Shown: positions 1 through 8,697, counted from the stretch's first letter. The stretch: DNA of 11,095 nt from Mariniphaga sp. (GCA_025363795.1 JANYLE010000504.1:1-11095); one strand, 5' to 3'. Made by a program: numbers and translations. The notes: generated by a model not told the origin, from the letters alone.

Positions 1-2732
1 GATATCTCAAAGCCTTGTTTCAACGGATTCAGTACAAAATCTCCCACAATATAAACGGGCATCAATTCGGCATGGACCGACATCTTTGGCGCTTTGAGCG
101 TCAGCGTATTTAATCCTTTATGAACCTTGCTGCCAATAGGAAATTTAAAGAATTCGCGGTCAATCCACCATTTATCGCTTTTCTCAACCTTTTCGTCATT
201 GATCAGCACGTCCCACAATTCAGGACGTTCAACAACAGCTGATAGTTTATTTATAGTCTCAGCGTCAGCGTTTTCACCAACTGTAAAGTAGTATTTCACT
301 TCAAATCCCGAACCCAGTTTAAAGGTATCCAATGCCAGGTAATCCTGTTTGTACTGAATTTTATGCTGCCATGGATTTCCCATTTTAAATCCATTGCTAT
401 CAAATAATTGCCGCATGGCTTTCATAAAATAGGTCCCTTTAATATCCAGTTTGTTTGATTTCAAATCCAAATAATCAAGAACCAGAACATTCTCATTTTC
501 AGGCTTTATTTCTATGTTTCCAGATCCAGAAACCACTTGTTCCGTTGTTTTAGTTTGGGGCTCCTCCTGCTCATCCAGTTTTTCGGATGACACATAGTAT
601 AAAGCGCTTCCGATTGGTGGAAGTGTAATCCCGAACGATATTTTCCCATTTTCCTGTTTCGCCGGAAGCTGAAAACATTTTCCCGTTGTTAAATCCATCT
701 TAATTAAACTCTTTCCTTTGGCTTCGACAGTGGCCGTCACACTTTTCAGGGAGTCGGTATTTACTACGAAAAGGATCTGACCATCATCCATTATTCTGCG
801 TTGATGGTACAGTTCTCCCGATTCCGGGGCAGATTCCTGAATGTAGAAATCTGACAGCGTAAACAATTCTTTAACGACTTTATCGTCCGTATTTTTAGCC
901 AAAGTCCACTGCCCCTGATATTTGTTTCTGAGTTTATTTACGGCAGTGGTCTCACTTCCATCCAGATACGAAATTTCTTTCGCAAACGATAACACCTTTC
1001 CTCCCTGCCGGAGATAATCTTCCAACAACATGAAGGTCGTTTTGTCGATATTTCTCATTAATTCGGGAAGCACAACCAGTTCGTAAGCCCGTTTTCCAAC
1101 AACCATTTTGCCGTCTTTCACCGAACCAATTGATTTCAGGACATTCTCAGATCCAAGATCATACTCAAAATGATTACATTCCAACCGGTAAACGAATGAT
1201 TTGAAATTGTTTTGAATCGTGTCCATGGTTTTATTTCCAACTTTGCGTGAGAAATACATCCAGGCAGTAGTATTAGGTTGAAGGACGAGAATCTTATTGA
1301 TTTGCTGCCCGGAAGCCATCGCCATAGACATGCGTCCAATATAATCGCCCATTGTTTTATAATTATCCCACCAGGGTTCGTGGTAAGTAAATGACGGTGG
1401 ATAATCGAATTTACGAACCCCTTTGATGGTATAATATGCAAGGTGCTGATTTACAAAGTTGACCCCCAGAACACCCTGCCAGTCAGCTAATCTTTTGAAA
1501 TTTGCAAAGGTCATCTCCCAACCTGCTCCGCCATAGGTTTCGCTTAATGTTCTTGTCCGGCCACCTTGGTTGGCTGCACTGCGCAATTCCCGGATCGCAC
1601 GTGTATTCCCGAATTGTCCGCCTAAACCATTATGGATATACTCATTTCCAAGCATATCTACTCCAGGTTGCTGATGATGGATATAAAATGCAGCTTCATC
1701 ACTGCCGTCAGTTGGATAGGGCCAGCCATGTTCCCAATAGTGTCCGGTCCATCTGAGCCCGTTTTCATCACAATACTGTCCCCACGGCTTTGCCCATCGA
1801 TCAACAAATAGCTCAAGAATCAACTCATAATAGTCGTGCCTTATTTTCTTCCAATCACCGGTTTCATCCACGAGTGACGGGAGGTTAATCTTTAAATCGT
1901 ATCCCCATCGTTTTTCAAATTCAGGGAACAGATCAGGCGTCCATCTGAAAGCCGAATTCGGTCCCATAGCGGCTTCAAGATTAGGCTCATCAGTAAATAT
2001 TCCCATCAATGTCTTCCCGAATTCATCCTTGTCATTCTTTTAGTAACCCTTCATGGTGATCTCCATAAATTTCTGCGTCACACCCTTATAAAGAAGGTCG
2101 ACATAGGGAAAATTGCCATACCAGTACGATTTTGAGCCAAAGGTTTTTTTGAAGAGATAATACACCCCTTTTTTACCAACGTAGGTTTCTTTTGCCGAAG
2201 TGATGTCGGTGAATTTATTGTTTTCAGATATCAGGATGACCTCATATTTACTCGTGTCGGTTTTGAGAACCTCCTGACGTTCGCAACTTAAACCCGTGCC
2301 ATGAGAATAAGAATCTGGCATTTCAGCCTGAACATGTCCACCGGCAAACCCGCTGGGATAAGAGTTCTCGTCATAGATCCAGACTTTCATCCCTAACTCT
2401 TTTCCTTTCCGGACAGTGTAATCGAAAAGATGGTTCCAATCCTCCGAAAGGTATTCTGTGAGTAATCCTGGTCGGGGATGAATAAATACACCACCGATTC
2501 CGCCATCCTTGAATTTTTGCATATGGAAATCAATTCCTGCCTCGGTGATTTTGTCGTTCCAGTCCCAAAGAGGGGCACTTCGGTAATCAGAAGGAGGATC
2601 AGCAAATAACGTTTTTAATCCGGAATAGGTCTGAACGCCTTCGGCAGCAGGCTTAATTGTGGTGCGGCACCCAAAAGTAACGACAATCAACAGAATGGTG
2701 ACCATCACTAAGCGTAAATGATTTTTCTTCAT
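1..2732 (-). pseudogene. GH106-like glycoside hydrolase lipoprotein, interrupted by an in-frame stop and cut by the window edge
   Basis: This is a secreted glycoside hydrolase related to alpha-L-rhamnosidases of family GH106. I chose the ATG at 2730-2732 because a lysine-start lipoprotein signal follows, with a hydrophobic core and Cys22 in TFGC. An ATG-type extension to 2777 would add 15 polar residues and overlap the isomerase gene. Visible motifs are YRSAPLWDWND (residues 50-60), GGVFIHPRPGL (80-90) and WIYDENSYPSGFAGG (118-132). Codon 231 is TAA (2040-2042). Reading on in the same frame, I found no other stop down to base 3, which is 679 more codons. That part carries FTDEP (about 246-250), WTGHYWEHGWP and LSETYGGAGWE. 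These parallel the acidic motifs of the intact GH106 gene at 4175-7204. The last residues resemble the start of a C-terminal beta-sandwich, so the true end lies outside the window. The upstream gene ends 22 nt before this start. As written, only a 230-residue stub with half the catalytic barrel would be made. Confidence 0.88.
2040..2042 (-). other. In-frame TAA within the GH106-like gene
   Basis: The codon after MKGY is TAA, and the next codons read KNDKDEFGK and then GIFTDEP, which is ordinary family sequence with no frame change. One base change, for example GAA to TAA, would explain it. TAA is not a known selenocysteine or pyrrolysine codon, so programmed recoding is unlikely. The nearest in-frame ATG downstream is at 2004-2006. 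A restart there would lack the signal peptide and the N-terminal part of the barrel. Confidence 0.95.
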
Positions 2733-2754
2733 GTTTGAATTGATTAATTGGTTG

Positions 2755-4170
2755 TTAGCAGATCTGAATAACCTCAATGTTTAGTATTTTTCCCAGTTTT
2801 TCAATCTTATCAGCGATATGTCCGACCCCAATGGCACAATGGTGAGCTGGTCCTTGTTTAGACCACTCGTTCATAAACCGTTTAGCTCCAATTGAAAAAC
2901 GGTAACGGCTATTGGTATTTCCAATTTCAAGGACCGGACCGGCTACCGATTCACCTTCAGCGACAAGCAGGAATATACCATTTTTACCTTCAACGACTGA
3001 AAGCAAGGTAACCGGACCATGTTTAACCGTCATTTGAATGGACAGGCCTTTTCCCGGTTTCCCGTGATAAACAGACAGCGGAACAAGTTTCACGCGTCCT
3101 TCGGCGATGGCGGAGTGTGCAGGTCCGTCATGTCCGAGCATTACCACATCGTCCTTAAAATCCATCAGGTAAAATTCGGAGAACGAACCTCCGGCACCAA
3201 ATTCAGCCATGATTTTCATCGCCTGCGCATTTTTTACTTCGCATTCGCCGGCTATCGGAATGTTTTTGCCGGTCAGTAAAGTGTTTCCGGCAATGACTGA
3301 TGTCACAATATTCTCATAATCGTTCCCAGATTCTCCTTCGTAATAGTAGGCCATTGAACCTAAATTGCGGGTTTTTACCAGCTTATCCAGAGCCAAAGAG
3401 GTACGTGCAGCACGCTCTATTTCTGCCGGTTCGCATTCAGGTGCAACATCAAAAGCAATATTAAATTCCTGAATTTTTACCTGAACTTCGCTATCAGTAA
3501 CTTCATCGCGGTATTTCTTCAGCTCGCACATCTCCAACATTTCGATGTGCGTACCAAACACCGCCGATTGTTTGGTCAGATCGGTGTAAACATCCAGCAT
3601 CCCACCGTAATAATGTCCCAAAATGCCCAGCCTGTTGTTCCGGATGGCAGCGGCAACTCGGGCAGCTTCGGTCCACGCTTCAATTTCGTGCCAGGCTTCT
3701 TCATCTTGCAGATATCCAGTCACAAAGTCGTACTGAATTCCGGAGCGGTTGAATACACTGGCAATCTCCGGAACAGAACAAGCCTGGCAATGTTCGAGCC
3801 AGACACCCGTCATTTTACCACGGTCCCCCAGTTTATTGAATGCTTCATAATTAAGATTTGCTACTGGTTGAAGATTCAAAATCACCACGGGAACTTTCAG
3901 CTTTTGTGCAACCGGCAAAACAGTTGATGAAAGCGCATAGGTGGAAATATACAAAAAGACGATATCAACATCCTGAGATTTCAGAAAGTCAGCCGCTTCG
4001 CGCGCCCTTACCGGACTATCAACCATTCCGGCGTCAATTACTTCAACCCCGAATCCGGCGATTCTGGATTTTATTTGCTCCTGATATCCTTTCAGATTAT
4101 CGAGCAATCCGTCAAACTGCGCCCAATAGGTATCGAGGCCAATTCCAAATAATCCAATTTTAGTCTTCAT
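2755..4170 (-). CDS. L-arabinose isomerase-like (AraA/FucI fold) sugar isomerase
   Basis: This is a probable cytoplasmic, metal-dependent aldose-ketose isomerase of the AraA type. It has 471 residues, close to the roughly 500 of E. coli AraA, and no signal peptide. The N-terminal half (about 1-180) has the Rossmann-like pattern MKTKIGLFGIGLDTYW and DVDIVFLYISTYALSS. The C-terminal half carries all four expected metal ligands: E309 in IAGEC, E332 in GGSFSEFY, H347 in LGHDGPAH and H444 in GPAHHCAIG. These align with E306, E333, H350 and H450 of E. coli AraA. The start lies 4 nt after the stop of the GH106 gene, so the two are probably translationally coupled. The next gene begins 22 nt downstream. 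It is clearly divergent from classical AraA, so L-arabinose is only one possible substrate, and another pentose or 6-deoxyhexose is possible. I am confident of the fold and reaction type but not of the sugar. Confidence 0.88.
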   Translation of the reverse strand: MKTKIGLFGIGLDTYWAQFDGLLDNLKGYQEQIKSRIAGFGVEVIDAGMVDSPVRAREAADFLKSQDVDIVFLYISTYALSSTVLPVAQKLKVPVVILNLQPVANLNYEAFNKLGDRGKMTGVWLEHCQACSVPEIASVFNRSGIQYDFVTGYLQDEEAWHEIEAWTEAARVAAAIRNNRLGILGHYYGGMLDVYTDLTKQSAVFGTHIEMLEMCELKKYRDEVTDSEVQVKIQEFNIAFDVAPECEPAEIERAARTSLALDKLVKTRNLGSMAYYYEGESGNDYENIVTSVIAGNTLLTGKNIPIAGECEVKNAQAMKIMAEFGAGGSFSEFYLMDFKDDVVMLGHDGPAHSAIAEGRVKLVPLSVYHGKPGKGLSIQMTVKHGPVTLLSVVEGKNGIFLLVAEGESVAGPVLEIGNTNSRYRFSIGAKRFMNEWSKQGPAHHCAIGVGHIADKIEKLGKILNIEVIQIC

Positions 4171-4174
4171 TCAA

Positions 4175-7100
4175 TCATTTTTTTAATAATCGTACCGGGC
4201 CAATCAAGCCTGATTTTAACAATGGAGAATCCTTTTTATAAAACTTAGCTGTTGTAAACGTGTAACGGCCTGAGGTTCTGGGCTGGTTTTTCAATAACCA
4301 TTCCGGCCATTTGTTGTCTTTAATTCCATCATCGGGGGACTGCTCATCACCAATCAACCTGTTCGGCCAAAGATTTGCCACTTCAATCTCAACCTGGTTA
4401 CTCCCTGGATGAATGGCATCCGAAATATTTAACTGATAAGGGGCTGTCCAGACAACTCCCATGTCTTTCCCGTTAATCCGAACACGTGCAAGGTTGTTGA
4501 CCTCACCCAGATCAAGAATGAAATTGGTATTTTTATCTGACACTGTTTTCTTTGAAAGATTTATATTGATCCGGTAGGTAGCGATGCCTGAATAATACTT
4601 AATACCTTCATTCTTATTTAAAGTCCAATCTTCCAGTTTATTGAAAACAACATTTTTCGGACCTCCCCATTTCGGATCGAAAGAAACATTCCACGGGCTG
4701 TTTACTACCATGAGTACTTTTGGTTCGGAAAAGTTTTTTGCCTGTGTATTTGCTGTCGGATTTGGTTTTGCATTTTTGTCAAATACAATGAAAAAGCTTT
4801 GATATTGACTAAATTGCAACGGTATGTTCATTCTTTCATTCTCAAAGGTAAATTCGGGAAGCGAACGGGTTTCTCCTGAAAGCGGATCCCACAATTCCGG
4901 TGTACCTTCACCTACCCGGAAAGTACAGATGGATTTTATCCGTTCGTTGGTTTTATTCGAAACGAAATAGATCTCCCTGTTTTCCATTGAGCGATGCGTA
5001 TACCTGATTGGTCCGGTTGATTCAAAATCTTGCTGAACGCCCATCTTTTTCAGAATTTCAGCAGTAACATCGTAATTTGGATATAGTTCAGGCAGTTTGA
5101 TATTCGAAAGTGCTCCTCCCCAATAGATTTTCCCCTTTTCAAATTGAATTTCAGAAATCTCACCAGGTGATGTTGAATTTCCCCACATTAACATTGCTTT
5201 TGAAACAACCTGCTGATCACATTCCGGATAATTCACAAGACTGGGTGATTTGAGTGGCGGGTTTCCAACGATGATAGCACCCTCTTTCACAAGCGAAACG
5301 ATTTTATCTAGCAATTCTGGTGTAATCGTCTCCACAGCAGGAATAACGAGCAGCCTGTAAGATGCCCCTCCCGGGAAAACAACCCGGTTGTCCATTACAC
5401 TGGCTGTTTTCAATTGAGAAGGTGAACAACCGTCGAAGTTATAACCTTTCCGATCGGGAAGGATTTCATCCCCGGTTAAAGCGGAAGCCGGGGCACGAAA
5501 AACGTGCGGCGCACCTTCGGGAGTCAGGTATAATATATCCGAAATGGTCTTTCCCTGTTGCAGAATATATGAGCATCGGGTGATGTACCGGTGGTATCCG
5601 TCAGCCATGGGCCACCAGGTCTGACTTCTGTCCCAGTGAACGCCGTATGGCCCCATGGTCATTCCCGGTTTCAGATTGTCCGGGAGAAACTGATGCTGAA
5701 AGGTATGGTAAACGAACCTGTTTATTCCAGCTGCAAATGCCCAGTCACCCTGGTTTTTCATGGAGCCCGGATATTGTTTCCAAGCGTCATGATCGGCAGT
5801 AAATGCTTCAGCAGCAACCACCTTGTTCCCGTTCACATGGGCAACGGAAGCTGCCTGAATACAACTGAATGACGAGTTAAATCCGTAACCTTTGCTCCAG
5901 AATTCGCACATCGGAACATCGGCAATAGCACCCAATTCCATGTCAGCGGTAGGGTTCATGTCGTAAGGCTCAATCGAAAATCCGAGGTTATACTTTTGCC
6001 CGTATTTTTTAAGATGCATCGCATGATTTTCAATGACCAGTTCCTGTCCTGTTTGCCGCAAATCCCATAAAAACCGTTCACTTTTTTCAAGGCTGCCGAC
6101 AACCAATCCCGAGTAAACGGGATAAAACGGGAGCGGATCGTAACCTCTCCTTTTTTTGAATTCTTCACGGAAACGCGGGCTCCAATTCTGTGCACCCATT
6201 TCCCAGCTATCCATGTGGAGCATTTTCAAGCCACCCTGCAAATTCTTATCAGGAATTCCAATCTTTTTAAACAGCTTTCCTGTGAAGTGCTCCATGTGAG
6301 CATTAATCGCTGTCGTATCAAACTTGTCGGCTTCAAAACCAAGTCCGGGCATTGGAGCAGGACGCGTGACCGCTCCGTTGTTACGACTTCCCAAACGTAT
6401 AATTGTCCAGTTTCCTTCGGGAACTTTCCAATCCAGTGTATCATCTGGTTTTAGAAAACTGGTAATATCAATGATTTTATCCTGGGCAATGGCTGTGCCC
6501 TGGGCTGGTTCACTGTAGTTCGCCAATGATGGAAGAAATTGTTTAACGTTCGGTGCCGATGTATATGGAGCACGGTAGTAAAGCGCTTTTTCGTCGATAT
6601 CTGTAATTTTATAATCGGATGAAGGTGTTGGAAATGCCAGAACAGCAACATCTTCATAATAATCAAGCCATCGTTGTTTAAGTTCCGGTGTAAAAGCTCC
6701 TTCGCCAAAGTAGGGTGGTTTTGGCGCCGGCTTTGGAAGGATTACAGGTTTTTTATCATTCCCCGTAACCTGAATACTGCTTGAAACCAGATGTTGCATC
6801 GATTCTTTTCCCGACACCCATGGGCCGCCGCTGCCTGACCAGCCAGGGCCAACTCCAAGCGTGATTGCTATGCCTAACCGTTCCGCTTCACGAACAGCAT
6901 GCTGGAATAAATCCTGCCATTGTTCGCTTAAGAAATCAATCTTTCCACGCGGAATACCAACATTCACCTCAAGAAAAATCAGGTTGCCGATACCCACTTT
7001 TTTCATTGATTCTAAGTCCTTGGTCATCGCTTCCTTCGATAGATTACCATCCATAAAATACCAGTAAACACCAGGCCGGGCTGAATCCGGAGGGTTTAGA

Positions 7101-7204
7101 AATCCTGTCTTTAAGGTGTCATTACCATTTGAGAAATTAAAACCGGTAATTCCTATAAAGCAGAACGCTAACAGAACGGGAATTAATTTTTTTAATCGTT
7201 TCAT
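4175..7204 (-). CDS. GH106 family alpha-L-rhamnosidase-type glycoside hydrolase
   Basis: This is a large secreted enzyme (1009 residues) of the Glyco_hydro_106 type, expected to remove terminal alpha-L-rhamnose or a related sugar from glycans in the periplasm or at the cell surface. A signal peptide covers about residues 1-23 (KRLKK, then a hydrophobic run). Cys15 sits inside the core without a good lipobox, so it is probably not a lipoprotein. The catalytic barrel begins near 35 with RPGVYWYFMDGNLS and continues through GVGPGWSGSGGPWV (117-130), LHMDSWEMG (329-337), SIEPYDMNPTAD (410-421), MCEFWSKG (432-439) and AAEAFTADHDAW (464-475). The acids in these motifs (E335, E412, E466) are candidates for catalysis or metal binding. 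The last 180 or so residues form a GH2-like sugar-binding beta-sandwich, including LGEVNNLARVRINGKDMGVVW. The length is normal and the frame intact. The stop lies 4 nt before the isomerase start. A structured 235-bp region precedes the gene, suggesting its own control. The exact linkage cleaved is inferred. Confidence 0.92.
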   Translation of the reverse strand: MKRLKKLIPVLLAFCFIGITGFNFSNGNDTLKTGFLNPPDSARPGVYWYFMDGNLSKEAMTKDLESMKKVGIGNLIFLEVNVGIPRGKIDFLSEQWQDLFQHAVREAERLGIAITLGVGPGWSGSGGPWVSGKESMQHLVSSSIQVTGNDKKPVILPKPAPKPPYFGEGAFTPELKQRWLDYYEDVAVLAFPTPSSDYKITDIDEKALYYRAPYTSAPNVKQFLPSLANYSEPAQGTAIAQDKIIDITSFLKPDDTLDWKVPEGNWTIIRLGSRNNGAVTRPAPMPGLGFEADKFDTTAINAHMEHFTGKLFKKIGIPDKNLQGGLKMLHMDSWEMGAQNWSPRFREEFKKRRGYDPLPFYPVYSGLVVGSLEKSERFLWDLRQTGQELVIENHAMHLKKYGQKYNLGFSIEPYDMNPTADMELGAIADVPMCEFWSKGYGFNSSFSCIQAASVAHVNGNKVVAAEAFTADHDAWKQYPGSMKNQGDWAFAAGINRFVYHTFQHQFLPDNLKPGMTMGPYGVHWDRSQTWWPMADGYHRYITRCSYILQQGKTISDILYLTPEGAPHVFRAPASALTGDEILPDRKGYNFDGCSPSQLKTASVMDNRVVFPGGASYRLLVIPAVETITPELLDKIVSLVKEGAIIVGNPPLKSPSLVNYPECDQQVVSKAMLMWGNSTSPGEISEIQFEKGKIYWGGALSNIKLPELYPNYDVTAEILKKMGVQQDFESTGPIRYTHRSMENREIYFVSNKTNERIKSICTFRVGEGTPELWDPLSGETRSLPEFTFENERMNIPLQFSQYQSFFIVFDKNAKPNPTANTQAKNFSEPKVLMVVNSPWNVSFDPKWGGPKNVVFNKLEDWTLNKNEGIKYYSGIATYRININLSKKTVSDKNTNFILDLGEVNNLARVRINGKDMGVVWTAPYQLNISDAIHPGSNQVEIEVANLWPNRLIGDEQSPDDGIKDNKWPEWLLKNQPRTSGRYTFTTAKFYKKDSPLLKSGLIGPVRLLKK

Positions 7205-7216
7205 AAGCTGTATATT

Positions 7217-7248
7217 AAAACATTTCTCTTAAAACCATTTCATACAAA
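7217..7248 (-). promoter_or_regulatory. Possible Bacteroidota-type promoter for the GH106 gene
   Basis: On the minus strand TTTG (7248-7245) matches the -33 element. After 20 nt, AATGTTTT (7224-7217) matches four of six defined bases of the -7 element TAnnTTTG. Transcription would start near 7212 and leave a very short leader. The two dyads would then lie just upstream of the -33 element, a position suited to an activator. The -7 match is weak. Confidence 0.25.
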
Positions 7249-7255
7249 TTGGCTG

Positions 7256-7275
7256 TACTGTTTACCTAAACAGTA
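7256..7275. promoter_or_regulatory. 20-bp perfect palindrome, probable operator
   Basis: The arms TACTGTTTA (7256-7264) and TAAACAGTA (7267-7275) are exact inverted repeats around a central CC. The dyad ends 51 bp upstream of the GH106 start codon. Its size and two-fold symmetry fit a site for a dimeric repressor or activator. It has no following T-run, so it does not look like a terminator. The regulator that would bind it is unknown, and the AraC gene in this window is only one candidate. Confidence 0.6.
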
Positions 7276-7292
7276 GATATTGAATCAATATC
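7276..7292. promoter_or_regulatory. 17-bp perfect palindrome adjoining the 20-bp dyad
   Basis: The arms GATATTGA (7276-7283) and TCAATATC (7285-7292) are exact inverted repeats around a single A. It abuts the preceding 20-bp dyad with no base between, so the two centres are about 18 bp apart. One central base makes a full hairpin impossible without opening the middle, which favours a DNA-binding site over an RNA stem. Confidence 0.5.
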
Positions 7293-7298
7293 CTCTTG

Positions 7299-7375
7299 CC
7301 GTTCATTAGCCGATCATTAGCCGTTGATGAACCGTTCATTTGCCGTTGAAGAACTATTCACGATCCATTGATGAA
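7299..7375. repeat. Seven tandem 11-bp degenerate units
   Basis: Seven consecutive units start at 7299, 7310, 7321, 7332, 7343, 7354 and 7365 with no gaps. The plus-strand consensus is CCGTTSATKAR. Column 1 (C), column 5 (T) and column 7 (A) are invariant, and column 2 is C in six of seven. The first two units differ at one base, and the sixth is the most diverged. The 11-bp period is close to one helical turn, so each unit presents the same face of the DNA. The array begins 94 bp upstream of the GH106 start codon. It is either a phased set of protein-binding half-sites or an old minisatellite. Confidence 0.85.
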
Positions 7376-7439
7376 TGGCAGTTGACTTTAATAAATGGCA
7401 TGTAATTCAGATCAAATATTTAAGCAATGGCTATTCACC

Positions 7440-8645
7440 TTATTTAAATACGCTTTTAACGGCTTCCAAATAGCCGAATTTGTTTTTGATATCCGGTTCA
7501 AGGTAACTGCCTTCCGTCCACTCATTCCAGCAGTTAATGTTCATGATTCTCGGACCATTTGGATCTGCCAGCAGTTTATCCTTAGTTATTTGCAGAGCTT
7601 TCCTGAAATTATCAGGGGTGTTGTTACCAATGGTATTTGTAAACGGATAACCATAATTTCCCCATTCAGACTCCAGATCGCACCGAGGACTTGGGTCCCA
7701 ACCCATTGAAACATTTGGATAATACGGAACCGGATATTCTGTTTTTGCCTTATCCCAATAAGCAAAATACTGATCCCGGGCCTTGTTGAAATCGGTTTGA
7801 CGTTCAGATAAATCCACATGATGAACCCAAACATAGGAGGTTGCAGAATTGAATCCCAGTAATTTGATCAGTTCGGGAAAATTCGCCGGAACTTTTTCAA
7901 CAGGAAGTATTGGGCGACCCCAGGTGACCAGGTTCCAGTGAACTCCTTTTAGTCCCGCAGTAATTGCTTTTTGATTCAGCCGCTCCATCGCGGCTTTGGT
8001 AGCTTCGATGCTGCCAAAGCCTTCCATAAATTTCTGAATATCATAGATGGAGAAGTAGGCTTTGCCATCAATTTTCCAGTAGTTCGGTTTTGTAAAATAC
8101 TGCGAAACCAGTATATCGCAAATTTCATCAAAACGTTTGGAAGTTACTTTTCCCTCGTAGAGAAGCTTTTGTTTCGCTCCTTTCGTATATGGATGAATAT
8201 CAACCCAGTCATGATTCGCCCACATGAAAGCAAATTTGATCTTATCCACATTCTTTGCCTTCAGGAAACCTTCGTCGAGACAGCGGTTCAGAAAAGGGCC
8301 ATCTTCGTAAATGTACCAGTCGAAAATAAAGCAATCGACACCATATTCCGACGCCGCTTCAATCTTCTGCGCCATTACTTTCGGATCTTTTTCGTCCGTA
8401 AATCCCCAAAGCGGAACTTTCGGCTGATCGTGTCCGGGGAAACGTGGCTTGGCTGCTTTCACCAGTTCCCATTCCGACCAGTCAGCACCTTTGTTCCGGA
8501 TATTTCGCGGATCGTTGGTGTGGTAGTTTGGAAAATAGTAAGCTGCAACCGTAATTTTGTCTGGTTTCGGATTCGTTTTTTTTACCGGTTTCCCTGAAGT
8601 GATTAACGCCGATAGAATTATTGCAAAGGATAGAATGTATTGCAT
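7440..8645 (-). CDS. Secreted WbsX / GH99-like domain protein
   Basis: This protein belongs to the WbsX family, which is related to glycoside hydrolase family 99 endo-alpha-mannosidases. Members in sugar-utilisation loci are usually thought to be hydrolases, although the family was first named as glycosyltransferases. I chose the ATG at 8643-8645 (401 residues) because it gives a short signal peptide, MQYILSFAIILSALITSG. The longer frame to 8735 adds 30 residues before that signal and runs into the upstream gene. Motifs in order are AAYYFPNYH (34-42), WSEWELVK (56-63), DCFIFDWYIYEDGP (104-117), FMWANHDW (140-147), DGKAYFSIYD (193-202) and the hallmark NCWNEWTEGSYLEPD (371-385). E375 and E378 in the last motif and D109 in FDWY are acidic residues worth testing for catalysis. 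The gene starts 52 nt after the stop of the beta-propeller gene, so the two probably share a transcript. Its substrate is unknown. Confidence 0.88.
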   Translation of the reverse strand: MQYILSFAIILSALITSGKPVKKTNPKPDKITVAAYYFPNYHTNDPRNIRNKGADWSEWELVKAAKPRFPGHDQPKVPLWGFTDEKDPKVMAQKIEAASEYGVDCFIFDWYIYEDGPFLNRCLDEGFLKAKNVDKIKFAFMWANHDWVDIHPYTKGAKQKLLYEGKVTSKRFDEICDILVSQYFTKPNYWKIDGKAYFSIYDIQKFMEGFGSIEATKAAMERLNQKAITAGLKGVHWNLVTWGRPILPVEKVPANFPELIKLLGFNSATSYVWVHHVDLSERQTDFNKARDQYFAYWDKAKTEYPVPYYPNVSMGWDPSPRCDLESEWGNYGYPFTNTIGNNTPDNFRKALQITKDKLLADPNGPRIMNINCWNEWTEGSYLEPDIKNKFGYLEAVKSVFK

Positions 8646-8697
8646 GGTTTTGTATTTTCGATGAGGTAAAATGTTTTGAATCAGATGAATTAATCCT

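Larger units (their letters stand above)
7205..7439. promoter_or_regulatory. Structured 235-bp intergenic control region
   Basis: This gap between the WbsX-like gene and the GH106 gene has no credible ORF. In minus-strand direction it holds an AT-rich stretch after the WbsX-like stop, an array of seven 11-bp units (7299-7375), a 17-bp dyad (7276-7292), a 20-bp dyad (7256-7275), a possible promoter (7217-7248), and the GH106 start with no Shine-Dalgarno sequence. I saw no stem followed by a T-run, so no intrinsic terminator is evident. The spacing implies that the downstream three genes can be controlled separately from the upstream two. Confidence 0.6.

Noticed and set aside
1136..1756. Small frames on both strands inside the broken GH106-like gene
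   Set aside because: The conceptual GH106-like frame is continuous through this region, so these are shadows.
2040..2042. Recoded stop (selenocysteine, pyrrolysine or alternative genetic code)
   Set aside because: The codon is TAA, which is not used for either amino acid, and the other genes here end normally at TAA or TGA.
2733..2777. Longer start for the GH106-like lipoprotein
   Set aside because: It places 15 polar residues before the signal peptide and overlaps the end of the isomerase gene.
3547..4163. Two plus-strand frames opposite the isomerase gene
   Set aside because: They overlap each other and an intact enzyme with all its catalytic residues. The translations are low in recognisable pattern.
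7299..7375. CRISPR array
   Set aside because: The units are 11 bp with no spacers between them, so this is a plain tandem repeat.
7971..8597. 208-residue plus-strand open frame opposite the WbsX-like gene
   Set aside because: It is antisense to a well-supported family member, has no recognisable motifs and has the composition of a shadow frame.
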